Shown here: piece by piece, positions 51,011 through 60,148 of the stretch
Layout: each line of letters begins with the position of its first letter
Numbering within the stretch: the stretch's first letter is position 1
NCBI GenBank assembly: GCA_964650885.1
Contig: CAZYXG010000004.1
Location: 1-64,000 of the forward strand
Direction: 5' to 3'
Source of the DNA: JAPLFM01 sp964650885
GTDB lineage: Bacteria > Bacteroidota > Ignavibacteria > Kapaibacteriales > UBA2268
DNA: 64,000 nucleotides
Program-made: the position numbers and the translations under genes
The notes under the pieces: model-generated
Databases searched by the model: none
What the model was told of the DNA's origin: nothing
The model's input: the letters and a program-made list of their open reading frames with translations, nothing else

Positions 51011-51724
51011 ATGAGTGATAAAGAAATATTGAGAGAAGAAGAAATAGAAGAAATTGAAGGCGGAGAAGAAACTACGTCTGGAAGTGGCTTCCAAATGGGT
51101 AAAACCCTGTTATACACAATCATTGCGGTTGTTTTGGTGGTAGCTGGAGTAGGTGGATACTATTTCTATAAATCAGGTGTGAAGAAAGATAGCATAGAGT
51201 CAACTAAAGCATTGACAAGAATTATTCCTTTATACCAACAAAATCAGTTTGAAAAAGCTTTAATGGGCGATAACTCAATATTGATTGATAACAAACCACT
51301 AATGGGTTTGGTAGCAATTGCTGATAAATTTAAAAACGAAGTAGGCAAGCAAGCAGCAGTATATGCGGCAAACTCATTTATGTTTACAAACAAAATGAAT
51401 GATGCTGAGAAATACTTCAAAATGGCAGCCGAAGCTGAAGACAAACTAATTAAAGTAGCAGCATATTCTGGCTGGGCACAATGCCAAGAATTGCAAGGCA
51501 AATTTGCTGAAGCGGCTGATAACTATTCTAAAGCAGCAGATATGAGTGAAACAGATAATTTCAAAGTTAAAAATATGCTTTTTGCAGGGCTATGCTTTGA
51601 GAAAGCAAATAATAAAGATAAAGCAGTTCAAAACTTTAAAGATGTGATTGGCACAAACAGAGTTTCTGAGTACGCAAGAGTTGCTAAAGGACGCTTAGCG
51701 TTGCTTGGCATAATTATTGATTAG
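51011..51724 (+). CDS. Membrane-anchored TPR protein (YfgM-like)
   Basis: A 237-residue protein with an acidic cytoplasmic start (EEEIEEIEGGEE), one transmembrane helix at about residues 29-53 (TLLYTIIAVVLVVAGVGGYYFYK) and a periplasmic TPR-like domain. The motif AAYSGWAQCQELQGKFAEAADNYSKA is a clear repeat, and MLFAGLCFEKANNKDKAVQNFKDVI another. The layout matches YfgM/ancillary SecYEG translocon proteins. By that analogy it could help secreted proteins leave the translocon, which suits the secretion-heavy genes downstream, but this is inference. Confidence 0.75.
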   Translation: MSDKEILREEEIEEIEGGEETTSGSGFQMGKTLLYTIIAVVLVVAGVGGYYFYKSGVKKDSIESTKALTRIIPLYQQNQFEKALMGDNSILIDNKPLMGLVAIADKFKNEVGKQAAVYAANSFMFTNKMNDAEKYFKMAAEAEDKLIKVAAYSGWAQCQELQGKFAEAADNYSKAADMSETDNFKVKNMLFAGLCFEKANNKDKAVQNFKDVIGTNRVSEYARVAKGRLALLGIIID

Positions 51725-51866
51725 TACAATCTGTTGAAAGACATTGAAAATCAATAAAATGGCTAAAATCAGGATGATTGAAGCCAAGAATAATAAAAAA
51801 ATAAATATGAAAATGAGAAATAATAGTAATTTTTTAAAAAATAAAATTTTGTTCATCGGAGGTATT

Positions 51867-54800
51867 ATGCAACGATTTTATCGTTTGTTTTTATTGGCTA
51901 TGATAGCTTTACTGGCAGTAAATGTCGGTTTGGCTCAGAAGCCAATTGTGTACGTTTCGGGGAAACTCACCCCAAATAATGTAAGGACTTTCCAAAAGGA
52001 TTCCCTTTACATTATTAATAATGAGTATGTAGTAGGAGGAACTCTACTAATAGAGCCAGGTACGGAAGTTCAATTCTATCCAAATGGTAGATTGATTGAC
52101 TCTACTGGTGGTCGTATCATCGCTGATGGTGATGCAAGTGCTGTTTATACACCTCAACCAAACAATGGTGGGTTAGACATGGATCCTATTGCAGGAGCAA
52201 GTCCGTTGAATCCATTAAATTGGTCTGGTTATGCAGACTTGAACTACTTTACTTACTCTAGTGGAACTGCTACAAACAGAAACACTATTAAAGTAAACAC
52301 TGTTCGCGATTTGACTGTCCACTCTACTAAAGAGAACATAGTATATAATGTCGTTATCGACAAGTCAACTAGAAGATTAAAGAATTTAACTCCAGGTTAT
52401 GTTCTTGGTATTAATGAAGAAATCATTCCTTTTGAAAAAGCAATGATGTTGCAAATTTCAAGAATGGTTAACGATCCAAATTCAGATGCCTTATTGAACA
52501 ACAGACCTTGGAAAAGAATTAAAACTACAACTCAAACAACTGATATCGTAGATATTACTTCTGGACAAATTAAATTTAATGGACAAAACACAAATAACAT
52601 TTCTCGTGAATGGGGACACATTGTAATCCTTCCAGGTGCAAGAGCTGCTTTCTTTAGAAATTGTAAATTTGAAGGTTTCAAAAAAGATACTACTGTAGAT
52701 AGACTTCCTTATTATAATGTTAATCAAGGTGGCGCTGGTGAAGTTGCTGCTTGGAGATCTGTAAACGAAAAATTAAAACAATTATCGAATGGTTCAGGTG
52801 GAGCGATTACATCGTTTTCTTCTAGAACTTGGTTGTTGAATGTAGAATTTAACAACAATAGAGCTTTCCGCCGTGGTGGTGCATTGCAATTATTGCAAGC
52901 TCCTAATGGTTTTCCAGGTTCATTCGCAACTTTGAATGACTTGGTAGCTTCTGTTGGTGAATACGATTTAAATAAAAATCCAAATATTACTGATAAAGAT
53001 GGATTGGCTTCTCAAATTTTAGCTAAACCAGAAGTAATAATACCTAGATTAAGTATGTTGGATGAAGCAGCTGGTACTACACCATTTGCAGTTGCTGCCT
53101 TAGAAACTAATGATAGAGATAGACAAAACTGGGATGATGCTCGTTTGGCATTATACTTAGGTAGAATTAGAAATGTGAAATTTACTAACAACAAAGCTCA
53201 ATTGAATAATGTTGGTATGGTTTCAGTTGGTATTCCACCTGTAACTCAAGTAACAGACATTTTGACTACTCCTGCTGCATTCCCAACTAACTACGGTAGT
53301 ACTGTAGCTGGTGGTGCTTTGTATATTTCAGGTAATGGAGAAATTCCTGGTACGTACGATGAAGCAAACTTAAATGAAACTGCAAACAGAATGATTGAAG
53401 TTGGTTTGGGTATTAATAATTCAATTAATATTTCAACAGGAACATTAACATTCCCTAATGCTGACTCATTTACTGCAACAAACAACGAAGCTAAAAACTA
53501 TCAAAGTAATCCTTCTTCGCCAGGTGCGAATGGTGGAGCTATCTATGCTGGTGCTTACACTTCTTTAATAGTTGCTGGTAACTTTACTTCTAATAAAGCA
53601 CAAGCTCCTTTTATGCAAAGTGACGCTTTAAGTGTTGGTGCTGATAGATATGCTCGTGGTGGTGCGATTTTCGCTACTAACACACAAGCTAGATTGCAAG
53701 TAGTTGGTGGTAAATCAAGAGATTTGATTAGCAACGCAACTTTATTTACACGTAACGAAGCTGCATCTGGTGGTGCAATTTATGTTTCTGGTAACTCTTC
53801 AACATACTCATCTCCAATCATTGGTGGTGCTGATAATACATTAGAAAGAAGAGATGTTGGATACAATATTCAATTTGATAACAATAAAGCATTAGTTTAC
53901 GGTGGTGCAATTTACACATTGAGAAATATGTATGTAAATGGTGCTGGTGGAGCTACTCCAATTGAATTAATCGGTTATGATGATTTCAACAGAACTCGTT
54001 TTGTGAATAACACAGCTGGTTATTCTGGTGGTGCGATTAGTATCAATATTCCTAATAACTCTATTTTACGTTCTTTCAATAGAAATATTGAATTCGTAAG
54101 AGCTTACTTTGGTAATAATACTGTAGGTAATGCAGTAAATAATACTAACGTAGCTGAAATTAGAGGTGGTGGTGCTGTTTATAATTTAAATGGTAACGTT
54201 GGCTTAATTAAAGGTACTGAATTTAATGGTAATATCGTTTATAACTCAAACGGTGGTGCATTAACAACTGTTCACCCAGAACAATCACAAAGAAGATTTG
54301 TAATATCTGATTTGGATGTTGTAACTTATGAACCAGCTGCTGACGAAAACAACGTATTCTCAACAGACTTAATTCCTTCTTTTTATACAACTGCTGACGC
54401 TATATTTACAAAAGCACCTGGTGCTCCTTATCCAGCTGATGTAAGAATGATGACTAGATTTATTGGTAACAAAGCTTTAACTCCTGATGCAACTATATTA
54501 GCTGCTCAATCTGGTTCTGGTGTTACTCAAGTTGGATCTGGTACTTTAAAAACAACTGAACAATTGAAAGGGATGTTCTGGATTAACGAAACAACTGGTT
54601 ATGCAGTTGGTGGAAACGGAACAGTAATTAAATTTACAAACGGTGGTGACGAATGGAACTATGTTTCAACTGGCTCTACTGCAAACTTGAATGATGTATT
54701 CTTTACTAGTTCTAACGTTGGTTATATCGTTGGTAATCAAGGTACATTATTGAAAACAACTAATGGTGGTACTACTTGGTCTGCTATTAATGTTGATGTA

Positions 54801-57800
54801 TTGACAGGTGGTTCTCCAGTTGTTAATACTTCTAACTTTACAAGCATTTCATTTGTTGGTTCTAACTCAGGTTATGTTACAACAAATAATGGTTATGTAA
54901 TTAGAACTTCAGATGCTTTTGTATCTAATTTCAATACAAATATTGATAACAATGGTATTCAAGCTAGCCCTCTGAATAATATTTACACTTCTGGTGTAGA
55001 TAACTATACTGCAGTTGGTGAAGTTAAAACTATCTTGAAAAGAGATTTAGGATTCCCTTCTTTCACTTTCCAAGTTTCTCCAGTAAATGCTGTATTTAAT
55101 ACAGTATGGTACACTTCTTCTACAAGAGGTTATATTGGTGGTACTAACGGTACTATCTTGAAAACTATCAATGGTGGTATAGACTGGAATCAAACAATCA
55201 ACCCTGCAACTGGTACTATCGGTGCATTGACATTCGTATCTCCTTCTAAAGGATTTGCTGTTAATGGTTCTGGAAAAGTATTAACTACAGTTGATGCTGG
55301 TGATACATGGACAGAAATAACAGGTAACACAAACTTAAACGCATTGTATGATTTATCATTCCCAACGCCATCAATTGGTTTTGCAGTTGGTAATGCAGGT
55401 ACATTGCTGAAATCAACTGATGCTGGCGCTACTTGGAAATCTGTTGGTCCAAATGATCAAAGTGTAGTTGATGTAGTAAGAAAACACAAAGGTACTGATT
55501 TGCCAGAAAATGGTATCGGTCTTGGTGGTGCAATTTACTTATTAGATAAAGCAAACATTGCAAGAATTGGTCGTAGAGATTCAATTCAGTTCAACCGTGT
55601 AAGAATGCAAAATAACGAATCTTATACAGGTTCTGTTATTTATTCTGATAACTACGATTTGAAATTGATTTTAAATAGAACATTGATTATTGGAAACAAA
55701 GCTAACTCTAAAGTTGGTGTAACTCAAAATGTAATCACTGGTCCAATCGAAAGAGACAACACTGGTAGAGTAATTGCGAACAAAGCATCTTCAGATTTAG
55801 TACCTGCTACTATTTATGGTGAGATTCAAGGTCCATTGCCAAGTGCAAGTTTCTCTGTTGCAGCAAACTCAATTTATAACAATGATGCAAAATTCTTAAT
55901 TAGATTACCAGATGCACCTAATACTAAAGGTGTATTGGCTGGAACATTGGGTCTTGGACTTGGTGGTACAGATACATTGCGTGGTAACTATTGGGGTCAA
56001 ACTGAAGCTAACGTAATTTTGGAAATTCAAAATATCGTACTTGGTGCAGCGAAAACAACTCAAGAAACATTCTTTGTGGAAGGTAATGGTACTACAGTAA
56101 TGAAATTTATTCCTACTGCTACTACTAACTTAACTGAACAAGGTCCTTTTGAGTCAATTTCAAGATATGCTTACACTCCAATTCCATCTATGAATAATGT
56201 GAACAATGAAGATTTAGCAGCTGCTAATACTATTCCAGAAAACTTATTGCTTTCTGGTAAAGTATATGACATTTATGACAAAGGTACAGATGTTAAAACT
56301 GCTGATTATTCAAAACGCAGAATGTCTCCAATTGAAGATTTCGCTGTTGGTATTGCACCAATTTCAAGAACTTATGCAGTAGCGAATACTCCTTCAAATG
56401 GTAAACACGTAAAAAGATACATTCGTGATCCATTTGCAACTGAAGCATTATCATCTGGTACATTGACTAACCCTTGGTTAGCTTCTATGCAAGATGAATT
56501 TAGAAATGATGCAAATGGTAATAGTTACCAACCATTAGGTATGCCTTTATTCTTAGAATCTAGAGTAAACTATGATGGTCTAATTGAAAATAGCAACCAC
56601 GATCCATTGATGTTGAATGAAGCAGTTTACTTTGTAATCAACCAGACTTCTGGTGATTTAATTAGAGTAAACATGAGACAATTAAGTGAAGATGCACCAG
56701 GAAGAGAATTATTAAGAGCTAGAGTTGATTTAGTTCCAGATTCAACAATTTCTCCTGCAACTCCACTTGAAAGATACAATAGAGCATCTATAAGAAGAAG
56801 CGGTGAAGGAATTGCAAACTATGGTATCGGAAGTGATATCTTGAACGCACTTTATAGAAACGCTGATAGAGAAGATAAAGCTGTTTTAGTTGGTAGAAAA
56901 TATGATGCAAACATCACTGATTTTGCAAACGACGCATCTATATTCTCTAACAGACCAAGTATTACTGGTAAAGCAACTTATTTTGCTGGCGAGAGATACA
57001 GAGCATTGCCAGTTTGTGTTGGCGATAAAATTCAAATTTTATCAAGAACTGCACTTTGGAATCAAGGTATAGCAGCTGCAGATGCTGGTTCAATTACTTT
57101 TACAATTAGTAACTCAACTATGCCTCCAAGATTTACTGGAAACATTATTAGCTTGCAAAAAGATACAATTGTTAAAATTGTTCCTTCTGAATTGCAAAGC
57201 AAACGTCTTTTAGGTATTCCTGATACTATTAGAATGGTTGAACTTTTGAATAAAAAATTCATCACAGAAGATAGATCTTACCCTAGAGTAAGAGGTACTT
57301 ATAGCTCAACTACAACATTGCCAGAAAATGGTCGTGGTACTGACTCAATTTTGACTGTAACAGCTACTGATACAAACAAATTCTATGACCCACGTTCATT
57401 CTTTGCACCTGACAAATTCCCAAGATTAACTTATACTTGGAATGTTGACCCAACTTCTGGTTTGGCTAGATGGATGCAAGCAGATACAATTAAAGTAACA
57501 AATGTAGGAACTCCAAATGCGAATAGCCAAAACCCAAGAGACTTGGCGTTAGGTTATATCAAATTTAGAGGTCAAGCAATTAATCCTTATGTTGTTCCTG
57601 GTGGTGAAGATGTAACTGTAACTGCTGCTAACTATCCACCATCTTTCAGATTGTTGGATACGTTAAAATCTTATGGCGTTACTGACCAAAATATTTTAGA
57701 TTACTCTGTAAATATTTATGGTAAATACTTCCATGCTCCAGTTTATGATAACATCAATGCAAGATACTTGCAACAAGATACAATCAACAGTGGTAAAAAC

Positions 57801-60053
57801 TTTACAGTTTCTCACACATACAAAATGTTTGTAGTAGATAGTTTGCCAAGAATTTTTGAAAATGACGAACCTGAATCTGCTGTAACTAGAACTAAATCAG
57901 ATGGCACATTGTTAGATACAATAGTTCACTATGTACCTTCAGTTTATACTTGTGATTTGACTCAAGACGGTAGATTGAAAGCTAATTTGACTGATAAATT
58001 AAGATTCCAAATTGACATTAACTCTGATGATGAATTAGAAGATAATGCTGCAATTGCAAAAGGTTGGGATTTCAAATATGGTCAATCAGCTTATGCATTC
58101 TTAAATAAAGTAAGAAATGGTGGCGATATCAACAATCCAGTTGATATTGTATTGGATACTACTTTTATTTGGGATAATGATTCACAAACTTACACTGCTG
58201 TATTGAATCAATCTAAACCAGGTTGGTTAGATGATAAATACATGTACAGATATGCTGATGAAACAACTCAAGATCAATTTGTTCAAGACTTTACTGCTAA
58301 AGGTCAAATCAACATACGTATTCCACGTGCTCAAGCTTTGACTTTGTTAACTCCAGTAAATGTTCAGAACAATGCTTTGAATACAGACACATCAATGACA
58401 ATCATTTTGAATGATGGTCACGGTGGAAAAACTCAGAAGAAATACAATGTATTTGTGAACGTAGCTCCACAAATCTTGACTAATTCATTGGCGAATGCTA
58501 AAGAAGACTTTGATTATAACCCACAATTGTTAGATTCTAACGTTAACGGTACTCGTATGATTAGAGTATTTGATGCAAACTTTGGACAAGCAAGAACATT
58601 CGAATTGATTTACAAAGCTTATTCAAGCAACACTATTTCTAAAGACCCTTGCTACATTGAAGCTGGTGTTTGGGATGTTACTAACTTGAAAACAACACCA
58701 GAATGGTTGAAAATTAACCCAATTACTGGTTTGTTATATGGTAAACCTGGAATCAAAGATGCACCAAAAACTGAATCAGTTACTGTATTAGTTACTGATG
58801 CTGAAGGATTGACAGATTTAAGAACTTACCAATTAGTAGTAGAAAAAACTGATCACAATCCAAACTTATCAGCTGCTCCTAATGTAAATTGTATTGATGG
58901 TACTAAATCTTACTTAGATACTTTAGTAGTATCTGATAGAGACTTAATTAGAGATGCTTCTGCAAATCCAAATGAAGAAAACTTAACTTTAACAGTTATT
59001 TCTCCATCTGGATTAACATTAGAACCTTCTACAGTTAAAGGACCTTTGTCTGATTCAACAATTAAAGTTGTAATCAAATCAACTGGTACTGGTTTCAATC
59101 CAGCTCGTGATAACGATGGTAAAATAACAGTAAGAATAGAAGTAACTGATGGTGCGGGTAACAAGAGTACTTTAATATACAGATTGAAAGTTAGCGAAGC
59201 TACTAGATTTGTAAGTAATGTGAAAGTAACTAACTCAATCGGTGGAACTCAAATACTTGAATGGGGTACAGCAGATAGAAACGTATCTACAGGTGATAAT
59301 ACTGATGGTGCTGCAATAGGTAAATTAGATTCTAACTATTGTGAGTATGAATTAGCTCCTTATCCTCCAACAGACGTATTTGATGCTAGATGGACAATAC
59401 CAACAATCAATGGTGTGGTTAGATCTATTTATCCTTCTTCTGTAAACAAAAACCAAATCTACATTGCACAATTACAACCTGGTGATGTAACTGGTAGCGG
59501 TAGTGGTAACTATCCATTGACTATATCTTGGGATATGACAAGTGTTCCAGATAAATCTGACGCAGCTAAAAATCCTACTAGTTCTTCTTGGGCTATTAGA
59601 GATGCCTTATCTAACGGTAACTTGTTCAGTATTAACATGAACACAGGTGACGGTAGATTTGTAAATGGTTTCGAAGGTAAGAAAAATGGTAACCAATACG
59701 AATTGACTGTAAATAATACTTCAACTAAAGCTTTCGTTATCTTCCAAGATTGGAATAGCGATGTGGCAACTGACTACAATCCTGCATTTACAAACAAAAT
59801 TAGCACAGTTTCTCCAAATCCTGTTGTAAACCAAGCTAATATTGAATTTGAACTTGCAAACTCTAATAATGTTTCTATTGAAATAGTAGATATGTTGGGT
59901 AACGTAGTTGCAACTGTAGCAAATGGTTTCTACACTCCAGGTCAATACAAAATAGTATGGACTGGCGCAGAAAACATGGCTTCTGGTGCATACGTGGTAA
60001 GAATGAACGCAGGAACTGTAACTGATACTTATTCAGTAACCATAGTTAAATAA
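51867..60053 (+). CDS. Giant T9SS-secreted protein with Pmp-like beta-helix, YCF48-type propeller and Ig-like domains
   Basis: A 2728-residue exported protein. A frame open to a TTG at 51744 is trimmed to the ATG at 51867, which follows a perfect CGGAGGT and starts a signal peptide (MQRFYRLFLLAMIALLAVNVGLAQ). Residues about 300-800 carry at least ten GGA(I/L/V) motifs with FxNN repeats (e.g. VEFNNNRAFRRGGALQLL), as in Chlamydia Pmp beta-helices. At about 900-1190 lies a YCF48/BNR-type propeller of six to seven GYxxGxxGTxLKTTNGGxTW repeats. Another GGAI turn follows near 1220. Later parts contain Ig/cadherin-like modules (PEWLKINPITGLLYGKPG near 2280). The end is a type A sorting domain (VSPNPVVNQANIEF ... 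YSVTIVK). Codon use is GGT/AGA/AAC-rich, suggesting high expression. Confidence 0.85.
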   Translation: MQRFYRLFLLAMIALLAVNVGLAQKPIVYVSGKLTPNNVRTFQKDSLYIINNEYVVGGTLLIEPGTEVQFYPNGRLIDSTGGRIIADGDASAVYTPQPNNGGLDMDPIAGASPLNPLNWSGYADLNYFTYSSGTATNRNTIKVNTVRDLTVHSTKENIVYNVVIDKSTRRLKNLTPGYVLGINEEIIPFEKAMMLQISRMVNDPNSDALLNNRPWKRIKTTTQTTDIVDITSGQIKFNGQNTNNISREWGHIVILPGARAAFFRNCKFEGFKKDTTVDRLPYYNVNQGGAGEVAAWRSVNEKLKQLSNGSGGAITSFSSRTWLLNVEFNNNRAFRRGGALQLLQAPNGFPGSFATLNDLVASVGEYDLNKNPNITDKDGLASQILAKPEVIIPRLSMLDEAAGTTPFAVAALETNDRDRQNWDDARLALYLGRIRNVKFTNNKAQLNNVGMVSVGIPPVTQVTDILTTPAAFPTNYGSTVAGGALYISGNGEIPGTYDEANLNETANRMIEVGLGINNSINISTGTLTFPNADSFTATNNEAKNYQSNPSSPGANGGAIYAGAYTSLIVAGNFTSNKAQAPFMQSDALSVGADRYARGGAIFATNTQARLQVVGGKSRDLISNATLFTRNEAASGGAIYVSGNSSTYSSPIIGGADNTLERRDVGYNIQFDNNKALVYGGAIYTLRNMYVNGAGGATPIELIGYDDFNRTRFVNNTAGYSGGAISINIPNNSILRSFNRNIEFVRAYFGNNTVGNAVNNTNVAEIRGGGAVYNLNGNVGLIKGTEFNGNIVYNSNGGALTTVHPEQSQRRFVISDLDVVTYEPAADENNVFSTDLIPSFYTTADAIFTKAPGAPYPADVRMMTRFIGNKALTPDATILAAQSGSGVTQVGSGTLKTTEQLKGMFWINETTGYAVGGNGTVIKFTNGGDEWNYVSTGSTANLNDVFFTSSNVGYIVGNQGTLLKTTNGGTTWSAINVDVLTGGSPVVNTSNFTSISFVGSNSGYVTTNNGYVIRTSDAFVSNFNTNIDNNGIQASPLNNIYTSGVDNYTAVGEVKTILKRDLGFPSFTFQVSPVNAVFNTVWYTSSTRGYIGGTNGTILKTINGGIDWNQTINPATGTIGALTFVSPSKGFAVNGSGKVLTTVDAGDTWTEITGNTNLNALYDLSFPTPSIGFAVGNAGTLLKSTDAGATWKSVGPNDQSVVDVVRKHKGTDLPENGIGLGGAIYLLDKANIARIGRRDSIQFNRVRMQNNESYTGSVIYSDNYDLKLILNRTLIIGNKANSKVGVTQNVITGPIERDNTGRVIANKASSDLVPATIYGEIQGPLPSASFSVAANSIYNNDAKFLIRLPDAPNTKGVLAGTLGLGLGGTDTLRGNYWGQTEANVILEIQNIVLGAAKTTQETFFVEGNGTTVMKFIPTATTNLTEQGPFESISRYAYTPIPSMNNVNNEDLAAANTIPENLLLSGKVYDIYDKGTDVKTADYSKRRMSPIEDFAVGIAPISRTYAVANTPSNGKHVKRYIRDPFATEALSSGTLTNPWLASMQDEFRNDANGNSYQPLGMPLFLESRVNYDGLIENSNHDPLMLNEAVYFVINQTSGDLIRVNMRQLSEDAPGRELLRARVDLVPDSTISPATPLERYNRASIRRSGEGIANYGIGSDILNALYRNADREDKAVLVGRKYDANITDFANDASIFSNRPSITGKATYFAGERYRALPVCVGDKIQILSRTALWNQGIAAADAGSITFTISNSTMPPRFTGNIISLQKDTIVKIVPSELQSKRLLGIPDTIRMVELLNKKFITEDRSYPRVRGTYSSTTTLPENGRGTDSILTVTATDTNKFYDPRSFFAPDKFPRLTYTWNVDPTSGLARWMQADTIKVTNVGTPNANSQNPRDLALGYIKFRGQAINPYVVPGGEDVTVTAANYPPSFRLLDTLKSYGVTDQNILDYSVNIYGKYFHAPVYDNINARYLQQDTINSGKNFTVSHTYKMFVVDSLPRIFENDEPESAVTRTKSDGTLLDTIVHYVPSVYTCDLTQDGRLKANLTDKLRFQIDINSDDELEDNAAIAKGWDFKYGQSAYAFLNKVRNGGDINNPVDIVLDTTFIWDNDSQTYTAVLNQSKPGWLDDKYMYRYADETTQDQFVQDFTAKGQINIRIPRAQALTLLTPVNVQNNALNTDTSMTIILNDGHGGKTQKKYNVFVNVAPQILTNSLANAKEDFDYNPQLLDSNVNGTRMIRVFDANFGQARTFELIYKAYSSNTISKDPCYIEAGVWDVTNLKTTPEWLKINPITGLLYGKPGIKDAPKTESVTVLVTDAEGLTDLRTYQLVVEKTDHNPNLSAAPNVNCIDGTKSYLDTLVVSDRDLIRDASANPNEENLTLTVISPSGLTLEPSTVKGPLSDSTIKVVIKSTGTGFNPARDNDGKITVRIEVTDGAGNKSTLIYRLKVSEATRFVSNVKVTNSIGGTQILEWGTADRNVSTGDNTDGAAIGKLDSNYCEYELAPYPPTDVFDARWTIPTINGVVRSIYPSSVNKNQIYIAQLQPGDVTGSGSGNYPLTISWDMTSVPDKSDAAKNPTSSSWAIRDALSNGNLFSINMNTGDGRFVNGFEGKKNGNQYELTVNNTSTKAFVIFQDWNSDVATDYNPAFTNKISTVSPNPVVNQANIEFELANSNNVSIEIVDMLGNVVATVANGFYTPGQYKIVWTGAENMASGAYVVRMNAGTVTDTYSVTIVK

Positions 60054-60068
60054 TAAAATATTGTGTAA

Positions 60069-60093
60069 GCCCTTTTCTAAAGTAGAAAAGGGC
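60069..60093. repeat. Perfect intercistronic hairpin without T-run
   Basis: GCCCTTTTCTA (60069-60079) pairs exactly with TAGAAAAGGGC (60083-60093). No T-tract follows on either strand, so a complete stop of transcription is unlikely. It lies between the giant gene and the next secreted-protein gene. It may act as an mRNA-stabilising or processing hairpin. Confidence 0.7.
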
Positions 60094-60148
60094 ATATACA
60101 ATAAAAATAAAAATCTTGGAAATGAAAAATAATAACGGAGTTAATAAA

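Noticed and set aside
51744..51866. Upstream extension of the giant protein from a TTG
   Set aside because: It is a polar Lys/Asn-rich lead before a proper signal peptide; GGAGG sits just before the ATG at 51867.
52800..55450. GGA and NGGTTW repeats as DNA tandem repeats or CRISPR
   Set aside because: The repetition is at protein level with varied codons and spacing, inside one open frame.
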